A stretch of 27,185 bases of DNA. It comes from an uncultured Chloroflexota bacterium (lineage in GTDB: Bacteria; Chloroflexota; Anaerolineae; Caldilineales; Caldilineaceae). Of this stretch, positions 1-7,464 are shown in pieces. The DNA is taken from positions 1 through 27,185 of the forward strand of contig CAIOHJ010000392.1 in assembly GCA_903858085.1 (NCBI GenBank), in the 5' to 3' direction. Within the stretch, counting starts at the first letter, position 1, and each line of letters begins with the position of its first letter. Made by a program: the position numbers and the translations under genes. The notes below the pieces were generated by a model that was given only the letters and a program-made list of their open reading frames with translations, ran no database searches and was not told the origin of the DNA.

Positions 1-381
1 GAGGTCGTGATGCGGGCTTTGCCCCTGGTGGAAGGCCTGCAGTTCTGGCCCGGCCCGATCCAACGCAATCTGCGCGACTACGGTCTTTTTGCGGCGACCG
101 AGCGGGTCTTGATGGCCGGGGTTCAGGCCGGCGGCGACCGCCAGGAACTGCACGCGGCGATCCGCGAACAGAGCCTGGCGGCGTGGGCCGCTCTCCAGGC
201 TGGCCAGGCCAATCCGCTGGCGGAGCTGCTGGCCGGCGACCCGCGCATTGTCCGCCTGGTGGCTGCCGACACGCTGCCGATGCTGCTCGACGCCAGCAGC
301 CATACCGGGGATGCGGCCGAGCGCGCGCTCGAGCTGGCTGTCCAGCTGCGCGCTGCGCTGTCTGGGGAGGAGGACCGATGA
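1..381 (+). CDS. purB: Adenylosuccinate lyase, C-terminal part (5' end outside window)
   Basis: The frame is open from base 1, so only the last 126 codons are present. The segment EGLQFWPGPIQRNL, then GGDRQELHAAIREQS and QANPLAELLAGDPR, is the typical all-helical C-terminal region of PurB, which acts in purine synthesis: it cleaves SAICAR to AICAR and adenylosuccinate to AMP. The catalytic residues lie in the missing upstream part. The stop overlaps the start of the next gene (ATGA at 378-381), so the two are probably co-translated. Identification rests on the C-terminal motif pattern only; another fumarase/aspartase-superfamily lyase is possible but less likely. Confidence 0.8.
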   Translation, partial: EVVMRALPLVEGLQFWPGPIQRNLRDYGLFAATERVLMAGVQAGGDRQELHAAIREQSLAAWAALQAGQANPLAELLAGDPRIVRLVAADTLPMLLDASSHTGDAAERALELAVQLRAALSGEEDR

Positions 382-1481
382 ACCCGTCGACGTTGGTGCT
401 GCTCTCCTGCGATGCCGGTTCTGCCGAGCTGGCTCGTGCCGAACTGTTGGCCGCCTGCCCTGGGGCGCAGCTGTTCGATTCCCCCGGGGAGGGGGTGCTG
501 CTGGCCGACCTGGGGCGCCCCTTGGCAGAGCTGGCGCTGCTCTGGCGCCAGGCTCCCCCGATCTTCGTGCGCCATCTGGCACCGGTGCAGGTGATTGTGC
601 CGCTCGGCGGGCATGCGGGAGACCCGGCTTTTCTGGCCCGCACCCTGCCGCCGCTGCTGCCGCCGCTGGAGGCGGACAGACGGTTTTCGGTGCAGACACG
701 GCTGTGCGTGGAGCTGCCGTACAAACCGTTCGACATCAACACGACCCTCTCCGCAGCGTTGGCGGGGGAAGCTGGCCCGCCGCTGGATGTGCGTTCGCCG
801 GAGCAGATTGTCTCGGTGCTTTGCGGCCTGCTGCCCAGCGGGCCGCAGGCCGGGGCATGGGTGGCAGACGGCTTCAAATTGGGCAAGGGGCGCCTGGCCG
901 CATTGGCTGGGCTCTCGCTGGCCGCCGACAACCTGTCGAACTGGGCCGGTGGGATGCGGCGCTTCGCCCGCGAGGAGGGACAGGTCAGCCGCTCTGAGTT
1001 CAAGTTGTTGGAGGCCCTCGAAGTTTTTGGGCTGGAACTGCCCGCCCGCGGGGTTGCCCTCGACCTGGGCGCCGCCCCGGGCGGCTGGACGCGCCTGTTG
1101 CGCCAGCGAGACCAGTATGTCACCGCGGTGGACCCGGGCGAGCTCGACCCCCGCCTGGCCAGCGACCGAGGCATCCGCCATCTGCACATCACCGCCGAGC
1201 ACTATCTGGAGGAAGGCCCGGATCGCTTCGACCTGATCGTCAACGACATGCGCATGGACGCACGCGACTCGGCCCGGCTGATGGTGGCCTACGCCCGCTT
1301 TCTTTACCCGCACGGGTGGGCTCTGCTGACGCTCAAGCTGCCCGAGCAGGAGCGTGCACCGATAATCGAGCAGGCGCTGGCCATTCTGCGCCGCGCCTAT
1401 CGGGTGGAGGGGGCTCGCCAGCTGTTCCACAACCGCAGCGAAATCACCGTGCTGCTGCGCCTGCCCTCGGCCCGGGCGTAG
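378..1481 (+). CDS. RlmM/FtsJ-like RNA 2'-O-methyltransferase
   Basis: This 367-aa protein has a Rossmann methyltransferase C-terminal half with the SAM-binding motif ALDLGAAPGGWTRLL at about residues 226-240. The FtsJ-type K-D-K-E tetrad can be traced as K in SEFKLLEA (about 210), D in VNDMRMD (about 290), K in LTLKLPEQ (about 320) and E in RSEITVLLR (about 355). The N-terminal ~190 residues resemble the THUMP-like region of RlmM, which methylates C2498 of 23S rRNA in E. coli. The ATG at 378 is chosen because it overlaps the purB stop as ATGA with GGGGAGGAGG just upstream. Fold and chemistry are well supported; the exact RNA target is inferred. Confidence 0.75.
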   Translation: MNPSTLVLLSCDAGSAELARAELLAACPGAQLFDSPGEGVLLADLGRPLAELALLWRQAPPIFVRHLAPVQVIVPLGGHAGDPAFLARTLPPLLPPLEADRRFSVQTRLCVELPYKPFDINTTLSAALAGEAGPPLDVRSPEQIVSVLCGLLPSGPQAGAWVADGFKLGKGRLAALAGLSLAADNLSNWAGGMRRFAREEGQVSRSEFKLLEALEVFGLELPARGVALDLGAAPGGWTRLLRQRDQYVTAVDPGELDPRLASDRGIRHLHITAEHYLEEGPDRFDLIVNDMRMDARDSARLMVAYARFLYPHGWALLTLKLPEQERAPIIEQALAILRRAYRVEGARQLFHNRSEITVLLRLPSARA

Positions 1482-1589
1482 AGGCCGACAGCAGTCTGTC
1501 TCCTTTGTAAGCTCTGCTGCGGAAAAGCGGTGATTTTTGCATATACTGGAAAAAGCACTGTGGCGTGGTACGAGCGTATGGAGGACCTC

Positions 1590-2852
1590 ATGTGGAGACG
1601 ACTTCTTCCTGGGCTGGCGTTGCTTTTGGGATTGGCAGGTTGTTCTGGCGGCAGCATCGACGGCCTGACAGAGAGGCTTCTGGCACAGACACGTCTGGCG
1701 CTGACAGCTGCGCAGCGGCCCGCCGACGCGTACAACCAACTGTTGGTCACCGGCCTGGACGGAAACCTTTTTTTGGTGGATGCGGCCAGCGGCCAGCGTT
1801 TTGCCCTGACCACAGATGCCTCGCGCCAGCGGCAGTATCTGCAGCCGGTCTGGGCACCTGACGGCGAACAGATTGCCTGGGCGCGGCTGGAGGGGGGGCG
1901 TCGCAGTGCAGTGGAAGTGAGCCGCTTTGACGGCAGCGACCGCCGCGCAGTCCCGGTGCCGTTCCCTCCCTTTTACTTTTCTTGGAGCCCGACAGGCGAG
2001 CAGCTGGCCTATCTGAGCAACTGGATGCGTCCTGGGGCGCTGTCGATGGCGCTGCGTGTCGTCGAAGTCGGCGAGCCGAGCGGCACTGCCCGGACAGTGG
2101 CCGAGGGGCAGCCCTTTTACTTCTCCTGGGCCCCCGACGGCCAGCGGCTGCTGGCGCACATCGACAACCAGCGGGTCGAACTGCTCGAACTGGAGGGAGC
2201 GTCCCAGCCGCTGTCGGCTGTGGGGGGGCAGTTTGCGGCCCCGCAGTGGGCCCCCGACGGTGAGCGGCTGATCTACGCCACGCAGGAAGAGCGACAGCGG
2301 CTGATTGTGGCCGACCTGGCCGGCGAAGAATTGGTGGAGCTGACGGACTACCCCGGGCGGATCACCTTTACCTTGAGCCCGGATGGGAGTCGGCTGGCCT
2401 ATGTGGTCACCGAAGAAGAAACCCAGATGAGCACCCTGGGGTCGCTGTATGCGGTCGAGCTGGAGAGCCTGCGCACGCGAGAGCTGAGCGAAAGCCCGGT
2501 GTTGGGTTTTTACTGGAGCCCGAACGGCGAACAGCTGGCCTATCTGGCTGTGGAAGCGATCGACGGGGAGCTGGGGTTGCGCTGGCATGTGTGGGATGGG
2601 CGGCGTTCCGAGCCATACGCGTGGTTTTTGCCCTCGCGCACCTATTTTGAGAACTACCTGCCTTTTTTTGACCAGTATGCGCAGAGCCACCGCATCTGGG
2701 CTGCGGACAGCAGCGCCTTTGTCTTTGTGGGCACCGTGCCCGGCGAGGGCAGCGGGATCTGGGTTCAGCAGCTGGGGGGAGAGCGCACGTTGCTGGGCAC
2801 GGGCATGACCGCTGCCTGGTCGCCGGCCGAGGCGACGGTTTCCCTGGAATGA
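1590..2852 (+). CDS. Beta-propeller (TolB/PD40-like) lipoprotein
   Basis: This 420-aa protein begins MWRRLLPGLALLLGLAGC, a signal peptide with lipobox LAGC (lipidated Cys about residue 18), so it is exported and membrane-anchored. The rest is a chain of PD40-type blades marked by W-(A/S)-P-(D/N/T)-G-(E/Q)-(Q/R)-(L/I): WAPDGEQIAW, WSPTGEQLAYL, WAPDGQRLLAH, WAPDGERLIYA, LSPDGSRLAYV and WSPNGEQLAYL, six clear repeats. The start at 1590 has GGAGG five bases upstream; earlier in-frame starts would add a non-signal leader. It overlaps the next gene by ATGA. Such proteins often bind partners or substrates at the surface; no specific function can be assigned. Confidence 0.75.
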   Translation: MWRRLLPGLALLLGLAGCSGGSIDGLTERLLAQTRLALTAAQRPADAYNQLLVTGLDGNLFLVDAASGQRFALTTDASRQRQYLQPVWAPDGEQIAWARLEGGRRSAVEVSRFDGSDRRAVPVPFPPFYFSWSPTGEQLAYLSNWMRPGALSMALRVVEVGEPSGTARTVAEGQPFYFSWAPDGQRLLAHIDNQRVELLELEGASQPLSAVGGQFAAPQWAPDGERLIYATQEERQRLIVADLAGEELVELTDYPGRITFTLSPDGSRLAYVVTEEETQMSTLGSLYAVELESLRTRELSESPVLGFYWSPNGEQLAYLAVEAIDGELGLRWHVWDGRRSEPYAWFLPSRTYFENYLPFFDQYAQSHRIWAADSSAFVFVGTVPGEGSGIWVQQLGGERTLLGTGMTAAWSPAEATVSLE

Positions 2853-3643
2853 ATCTCCTGGCCCTCTCTGACCTTGGCGCGCGCGACATCCAGGCCATCT
2901 GGGCGCTGGTCGGCGCTGCCGACAGCCCGCTCGGCGGCACGGTGGCGGGGTCGTTTGAAGGGAACGGCATTCGCACCCGCGCCACCTTCATCCAGGCATT
3001 CCGCGAGCTGGGCCTTGAGTTCACCGAACTGCCCAACCTGCTCAAGACCCACGAGCGTGTGGAAGACCTTGCGGGGTATCTGGATCTTTTCTTCACGCAC
3101 TATGTCATTCGAGAGTCTGACCACGCCAGGCTGGTTGCTTTTGCAAAAGCGAGCTCGCGGCCTGTGGTCAACGCCATGAGCCGCCTGGGCCATCCATGCG
3201 AGGTGCTCACCGACGCCTACTTTATCGACCGTGTGATCCAGCCGCTGGCCTCGGCCACTGTCTGTCTTTGGGGTCCGACGACCAATGTCTTTCGTTCCTG
3301 GCACGAACTGGCTGCTGTGCTTGGCGTCAAGGTCATCCACGTCTGCGAGGAGCGGCACCACGAAGCGGGGAAAGCGGTGCACTTCACTGCGGAGCTGCCG
3401 CCACACGCCGATGTGGTCATTACCGACGGCTGGCCCAGCGACGGAGAAGGGGCCCCCTCTCCGCTCACAGCGGAACACCTTTCCCACCTGTGCTTTCCGG
3501 CGTTGTTGCCCACGCCCCCCTTCACGGTGGGGCGAGAGCTGCAGGTGGATCCGTTGAACTATCCTGGCTTTGTGGGGTACGCGCAGAAGCGTCTGCTTCT
3601 GCCGGTTCACAAGGCGATTCTGCGGTATGTGACAGCGGCTTGA
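2849..3643 (+). CDS. Aspartate/ornithine carbamoyltransferase-like protein
   Basis: This 264-aa protein resembles the ATCase/OTCase superfamily. FEGNGIRTRATFIQAFRELG (residues about 36-55) aligns with the carbamoyl-phosphate loop, normally FxxxSTRTRxSFE. HPCEVLTD (about 115-122) aligns with the HPxQxLxD motif. The end, PGFVGYAQKRLLLPVHKAIL, resembles the family's final helix. The S-T of STRTR is replaced by G-I while R-T-R is kept, and the protein is shorter than the usual 300-330 aa. It may be a paralogue with a different substrate or weak carbamoyl-phosphate binding rather than true PyrB or ArgF. Its start overlaps the lipoprotein stop (ATGA, 2849-2852). Confidence 0.65.
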   Translation: MNLLALSDLGARDIQAIWALVGAADSPLGGTVAGSFEGNGIRTRATFIQAFRELGLEFTELPNLLKTHERVEDLAGYLDLFFTHYVIRESDHARLVAFAKASSRPVVNAMSRLGHPCEVLTDAYFIDRVIQPLASATVCLWGPTTNVFRSWHELAAVLGVKVIHVCEERHHEAGKAVHFTAELPPHADVVITDGWPSDGEGAPSPLTAEHLSHLCFPALLPTPPFTVGRELQVDPLNYPGFVGYAQKRLLLPVHKAILRYVTAA

Positions 3644-3706
3644 CCGACCGGGTGGGGGGATCTCCCTGGGTACAGAGAAGCGAGTGGTCGCTGTCAGAAA
3701 GGATTC

Positions 3707-5008
3707 TTGGGTTTGGGGCGTTTCATAATCGCCTGTGTCCAGCAGCGCAGCCGTCTTCCCTTCTCGCTGGACGAGTACCGGGACAATTTGCGTCGCCTGC
3801 TGCGTTCGGCTGAAAACAAACGAGCGCACCTTGTGGTCTTTCCGGAGCTGGCTGGGTTGATGGTGGTGCCCCCTCTGCTCGGAGACTTCCGTTCGTCTCT
3901 GCTCAAACGGGCTGATCGGGGGCGTCGGCGCAGCGCGTCTTTCTGGCAGAAGTGGGTTGGTTTTCTGGCCCACGGCGCTGCCGGGATGCTGCGGGCGGAT
4001 TTTCGCAGTCAGCTGGCTGGGTTGCTCGACGTCGCTGCCCCCTCGCTCTGGCTTCGCTACACAGAACTGTTTGGCGGGCTGGCGCGCGAATTTGCGCTCA
4101 CGGTGGTGGCCCCCAGCGCCTACCTGCCCGACCCTCGTGACGGTGTGATTCGCAACCTGGCGGCTGTTTTTGGGCCGGAGGGCACCTTGCTCGGCACCCA
4201 GGCCAAGGTCCTGCTGACCCCTGAGGATCAATTTTTTTGTCAGCCTGCCCTCACCTGGAATGCCATCCCGACCCCTGTCGGCACTCTTGGCCTGATGATT
4301 GGGGGGGATGTACTTTTTCCAGAGGTCGGGCGGCTGTTGGCGTTCCAGGGAGCTGAGGCGCTGGCTGTGCTGGCTGCCAGCAACAGCCAGCCACAGTACC
4401 ACAAACTGCGTTCCGGGGCGCTGGCGCGGATGCAGGACAACCAGATCTTTGCGGCCTGTTCCTTTTTGATAGGGCCCAATTTTTTTGCCAACGGCCAGGC
4501 CTCTCCCTATCTTGGAAAATCAGCGCTCTTGGCGCCGCAGGAGCTGACCCTGCGCGGGGACGGTGTGCTGGCGGAGATCGGCCATGTTCAGAGCGAGGGA
4601 GTGCTTGTCGAGGCATGGGATTTTGATGCGCTGCATGCGCTTTGGGCACAAAGCGGCCTTCACACGCGCAGCCCGCTCGATGCGGCGCAGGTGAGCCAGC
4701 TGCTGGCCACGATTTACCGTCAACTGCAGAGCGCTCCGCCGCCCCTCCCTCCTTCTCCGCAGTTGACGGCAGGGGAGCTCTCCTTGTCCAAGACGGTGGC
4801 CCTTGCGCTCGACGATCTGCCGGTCATGGCGTCGGTGACCAGCCGCTGGCCGCTGCATCTGCCACAGCCCGAGGGGGAGAAGGCGGCTGTGCAGTGGGCG
4901 ACGCGCGCGCTGCCGCCCGAAACCATCTCCCGCTACGAAGAAGAGACCGACGAGATGGATGCGCTCGAAGACAAACGCAGATCGGATGACCCCTTGCCCC
5001 CTGTGTAG
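3707..5008 (+). CDS. Nitrilase-superfamily (carbon-nitrogen hydrolase) protein lacking the catalytic Cys
   Basis: This 433-aa protein has the nitrilase fold signature. The catalytic Glu is in VVFPELAGL (E47) and the catalytic Lys in GTQAKVLLTPED (about K167). The nucleophile region TPVGTLGLMIGGDVLFPEVGRLLA matches the canonical GxxICYDxxFPE, but the Cys position is Gly199 (codons ATT GGG GGG GAT at 4298-4309). The Glu and Lys remain but the nucleophile is gone, so amidase activity is doubtful. The C-terminal ~110 residues form a charged tail with no domain I recognise. The start is a TTG at 3707; a second in-frame TTG at 3713 sits at a better distance from AAGGA (3699-3703). No ATG is near. 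Confidence 0.7.
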   Translation: MGLGRFIIACVQQRSRLPFSLDEYRDNLRRLLRSAENKRAHLVVFPELAGLMVVPPLLGDFRSSLLKRADRGRRRSASFWQKWVGFLAHGAAGMLRADFRSQLAGLLDVAAPSLWLRYTELFGGLAREFALTVVAPSAYLPDPRDGVIRNLAAVFGPEGTLLGTQAKVLLTPEDQFFCQPALTWNAIPTPVGTLGLMIGGDVLFPEVGRLLAFQGAEALAVLAASNSQPQYHKLRSGALARMQDNQIFAACSFLIGPNFFANGQASPYLGKSALLAPQELTLRGDGVLAEIGHVQSEGVLVEAWDFDALHALWAQSGLHTRSPLDAAQVSQLLATIYRQLQSAPPPLPPSPQLTAGELSLSKTVALALDDLPVMASVTSRWPLHLPQPEGEKAAVQWATRALPPETISRYEEETDEMDALEDKRRSDDPLPPV

Positions 5009-5051
5009 GCGCGGCCTCTGTTGCAAAAGCGGATTTTTGAAGGCTGTCGAT

Positions 5052-5080
5052 TTGACGTCAACCGGCGAGCGGGCTATACT
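5052..5080 (+). promoter_or_regulatory. Sigma70-type promoter of the tRNA-Glu gene
   Basis: TTGACG at 5052-5057 and TATACT at 5075-5080 are separated by exactly 17 bases. Transcription would start near 5087, about 30 bases before the tRNA. Confidence 0.8.
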
Positions 5081-5116
5081 AGGGAAAGTTCTGGCGGCCA
5101 TAACATCAGCAAACAA

Positions 5117-5192
<76 letters not shown>

Positions 5193-5509
5193 CACCCTTA
5201 CCAGGGTATGTCATACTGATAACGTGCCGCACTCCCAAATTGTTGGGAAGCTGAGGGGTGGTTGGTAAAAGAAGTCATTGTATCTTGACTTCTGGAAAAA
5301 CCAGACACCCCTTCCGAACATGGGTGTAAAAAACACCCGGACCGACACCCGAGATGCCTGAAAAAAATGCACCTTCAGGCGGAACAGACCCCATCCCGTT
5401 ACAAAGCCTGACAACAGACAAAAAAATGACCCAAAAGCCGTCGTCTGTCAACAGGTTGAGTGGCAATTGGCGTCTTTGTCTGATTTGATACTGAATATCC
5501 TTCATCATT
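5193..5509. other. 317-bp non-coding leader with three tandem short hairpins
   Basis: No convincing gene lies here. Three hairpins follow each other: TCTGG/CCAGA (5291-5295, 5301-5305) with loop AAAAA, GGGTGT/ACACCC (5322-5327, 5333-5338) with loop AAAAA, and GCCTGAA/TTCAGGC (5356-5362, 5374-5380) with an 11-nt A-rich loop. A weaker ACAGAC/GTCTGT pair lies at 5414-5419 and 5443-5448. None is followed by a T-run on the + strand, so they are not classic terminators for that strand. They may shape the BREX mRNA leader. I see no clear -35/-10 pair ahead of brxE. Confidence 0.5.
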
Positions 5510-6052
5510 ATGGACAGAGCAATCGTGCCAGACGCCCCTATTGATAGTGTGGTGAGACTGCGAGCAGTCGTTGCCTATCTGGGAGAACGCGCACAGCATG
5601 GATGGTGGCAATCTGCGTTTTTGTCTCCAGCGGGGCGCGGGTTTCTGACAGCTGCGTTTGTGAAAACGTTGCCACTGGCGCAGTGCAGCGGGGCGACTGC
5701 TGCGGCTGCACGAGCACATGATCTGGGCATCGGCGTGGGGCAGGTGCATCACCTTTTTCGATTGCCTGAAGCGTTGGAACAGGCGATTTTTCGGGCCATG
5801 TACGAGCCTGCGGTTGTCCGTCGCATTTTTGCCGAGCTCGTCGACCGCACTGCTGCTTTGACCGCTTTACGCACAGTGGCTGAAATGAGCGCGTTCAATG
5901 GCGCTCTGTCGAACGTGGCAGGGCCGACTTGGGTGGGCGACGCGCACGCTGTCTACGCCAGCGAAGTTTGGGCGCGTGTGGCGATGTTGTACATGCACGG
6001 TTTCGAGACCGGCGTGCAGGTCTATCCCTATTTTTCGGACAGGGCGCCATGA
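5510..6052 (+). CDS. brxE: BREX protein BrxE
   Basis: This 180-aa protein has the pattern LRAVVAYLGERAQHGWWQSAFL, FLTAAFVKT, ARAHDLGIGVGQVHHLFRLP and LEQAIFRAMYE, which I recognise as the BrxE family, the small first gene of type 6 BREX loci. Its molecular role is unknown. It is the first gene of the + strand BREX run and its stop overlaps brxA as ATGA (6049-6052), indicating coupled translation. No Shine-Dalgarno sequence precedes the ATG (TATCCTTCATCATT), so initiation may be leaderless or weak. The assignment is from remembered family pattern supported by position; the name is less certain than brxA or brxB. Confidence 0.75.
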   Translation: MDRAIVPDAPIDSVVRLRAVVAYLGERAQHGWWQSAFLSPAGRGFLTAAFVKTLPLAQCSGATAAAARAHDLGIGVGQVHHLFRLPEALEQAIFRAMYEPAVVRRIFAELVDRTAALTALRTVAEMSAFNGALSNVAGPTWVGDAHAVYASEVWARVAMLYMHGFETGVQVYPYFSDRAP

Positions 6053-6837
6053 GCAGTCTTTACACAGTGCAGTTGGGTCATGGTCTTGGTCTGATTGATG
6101 AGACCCGTGTATTGCTAGAGCTATGGCAGCCAGGGATGAATGCCCCGGCTTTACACAGGACTGCACTGGAATCGGGCTACTTTGCCACGATCTCGGCGCG
6201 GCGGTTGCACGACATGATTGCTGTTGGATTTTGTCCGCGCTATCTGATCAACGGTGCGCTGCCTGCTAGGTTGCTCAAAGCCATCAAGGGAGTGTTGTCG
6301 CGCAGTGAGTTGGAGCAGCTGCTCTTTTTGTATACGGCGCGTGCACATCTTGTGTTGGCTGACTTCGTGCGGGAGATCTATTGGCCTGCATACACGGCAG
6401 GGAAGCAGACACTGGGCAATGGGGAGTCGCTTGTTTTTGTCGAGCAGGCTGTGCGCGATGGCAAGACGACATCCGCTTGGTCATCGTCGATGACCAAGCG
6501 GATGTCCAGCAATTTGACTTCTTGCTGCGCTGACTTTGGTCTGCTGGCGCGCGGCTCGCTGCGTGTTCGCAAAATTCTGCCCTTTCGTATCGAGCCGTTG
6601 GTTGCCACGATCCTGGCCTACGATCTGCACGAAGCTGGGTTGGGCGACAACCAGTTGCTGGCGCACCCAGACTGGGCGATCTACGGGTTGCAGCGCGACG
6701 ACGTGCTCGTCGAGCTGAAGCGGGCAGCACTGCAAGGCGCTCTGATCATCCAGGCGGCGGCGGGGGTGACGCGGATCGGATGGAAATATAAGTCGATGGA
6801 GGAACTGGCGCATGACATTGCTCGACGCCAACTTTGA
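6049..6837 (+). CDS. brxA: BREX protein BrxA (DUF1819)
   Basis: This 262-aa protein is of the DUF1819/BrxA family, a small helical protein reported to bind DNA and needed for BREX function. Recognisable segments are SAWSSSMTKRMSSNLTSCCADFGLL (a shared core normally like WSxxTxKRxxSxLxxxLxDFGLL) at about residues 143-167 and the ending RIGWKYKSMEELAH. The ATG at 6049 is chosen over upstream in-frame starts because it gives the ATGA overlap with brxE and a normal family length. brxB begins 26 bases before its stop. A perfect 39-base inverted repeat (6468-6506) lies exactly in the conserved core. Confidence 0.88.
   Translation: MSSLYTVQLGHGLGLIDETRVLLELWQPGMNAPALHRTALESGYFATISARRLHDMIAVGFCPRYLINGALPARLLKAIKGVLSRSELEQLLFLYTARAHLVLADFVREIYWPAYTAGKQTLGNGESLVFVEQAVRDGKTTSAWSSSMTKRMSSNLTSCCADFGLLARGSLRVRKILPFRIEPLVATILAYDLHEAGLGDNQLLAHPDWAIYGLQRDDVLVELKRAALQGALIIQAAAGVTRIGWKYKSMEELAHDIARRQL
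6468..6506. repeat. Perfect inverted repeat, 19-bp arms with a 1-base centre, inside brxA
   Basis: The left arm at 6468-6486 is GACATCCGCTTGGTCATCG. The centre is T6487, and the right arm at 6488-6506 is the exact reverse complement. It lies in coding sequence for a conserved BrxA segment (around SAWSSSMTKRMSS), so it is both palindrome and codons. It could act as a protein-binding site, a cruciform or an mRNA hairpin. Confidence 0.9.
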
Positions 6838-7387
6838 TGAACTGATGACGCGCGTGCGCTATGGCCGCGAGTTGCAGGATGCCAGCTTCGAGCCGGTCTA
6901 CTACCTGATCTTTTCGCCCAGTGAGATTTTGGATGTCAAAGGCAAGATGCCGGCATGGACGGCGCGTCTGCGCAATGACGGCTGGGACGTGCATCAATTC
7001 TCGATGGCGGCGCATGTGGCTGCGGTGCTGCAGGCACCATCCAGAGTGCGTGAGCTGTGGTTGGCTGCCGACCGCCGAGCGCCGTTGGGATGGGAGAAGA
7101 CGAATCAGGCGTTAGCCAACACCCTTGCTGGCGGTGCGCTGCTGGCGCGCTTGCAGGCAAAGTTGGAGAGTCTGCGCGCGCAGCGCACCGCCATCCTCCT
7201 GATCACCGACCTGGAGGCGCTGCATCCGTATCTGCGCATTGGCTCGTTGGAAGGACAGCTTGCCGGCGGCTTTTGCGCGACAACCTTGATTTTTTACCCG
7301 GGCAAGCGCACCGGCAAGACCCGGTTGCGCTTTCTCAACTTCTATCCAGAAGACGGCAATTATCGTTCCGTCCATGTAGGCGGCTGA
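6812..7387 (+). CDS. brxB: BREX protein BrxB (DUF1788)
   Basis: This 191-aa protein matches DUF1788/BrxB: an N-terminal FDELMTRVRYGRELQDASFEPVYYLIFSPSEIL, the middle RLRNDGWDVHQFSMA and the C-terminal ILLITDLEALHPYLRIGSLEGQL followed by TTLIFYPGKRTG. This size is normal for BrxB. Its exact role is unknown; it is a conserved partner of BrxC and PglZ in BREX. The ATG at 6812 has GGAGGA (6798-6803) eight bases upstream, inside the end of brxA, giving a 26-base overlap. Confidence 0.9.
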   Translation: MTLLDANFDELMTRVRYGRELQDASFEPVYYLIFSPSEILDVKGKMPAWTARLRNDGWDVHQFSMAAHVAAVLQAPSRVRELWLAADRRAPLGWEKTNQALANTLAGGALLARLQAKLESLRAQRTAILLITDLEALHPYLRIGSLEGQLAGGFCATTLIFYPGKRTGKTRLRFLNFYPEDGNYRSVHVGG

Positions 7388-7464
7388 GCGGCCGGATGTA
7401 GCGCACGTAACTGTCCGCATGGCCCAAACCCGTGGGAAGGAAAGAGGGAAGGAAAATAGACGCC

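Noticed and set aside
1542..1547. TATACT as -10 of a promoter for the lipoprotein gene
   Set aside because: No acceptable -35 hexamer at 16-18 bases upstream, and the TG lies one base off the extended -10 position.
123..2690. Very long minus-strand open frame (855 codons), and similar ones at 2765-4402 and 9223-10596
   Set aside because: They lie antisense to well-supported genes, have composition typical of GC-rich shadow frames (Arg/Pro/Gln-rich) and match no family I recognise.
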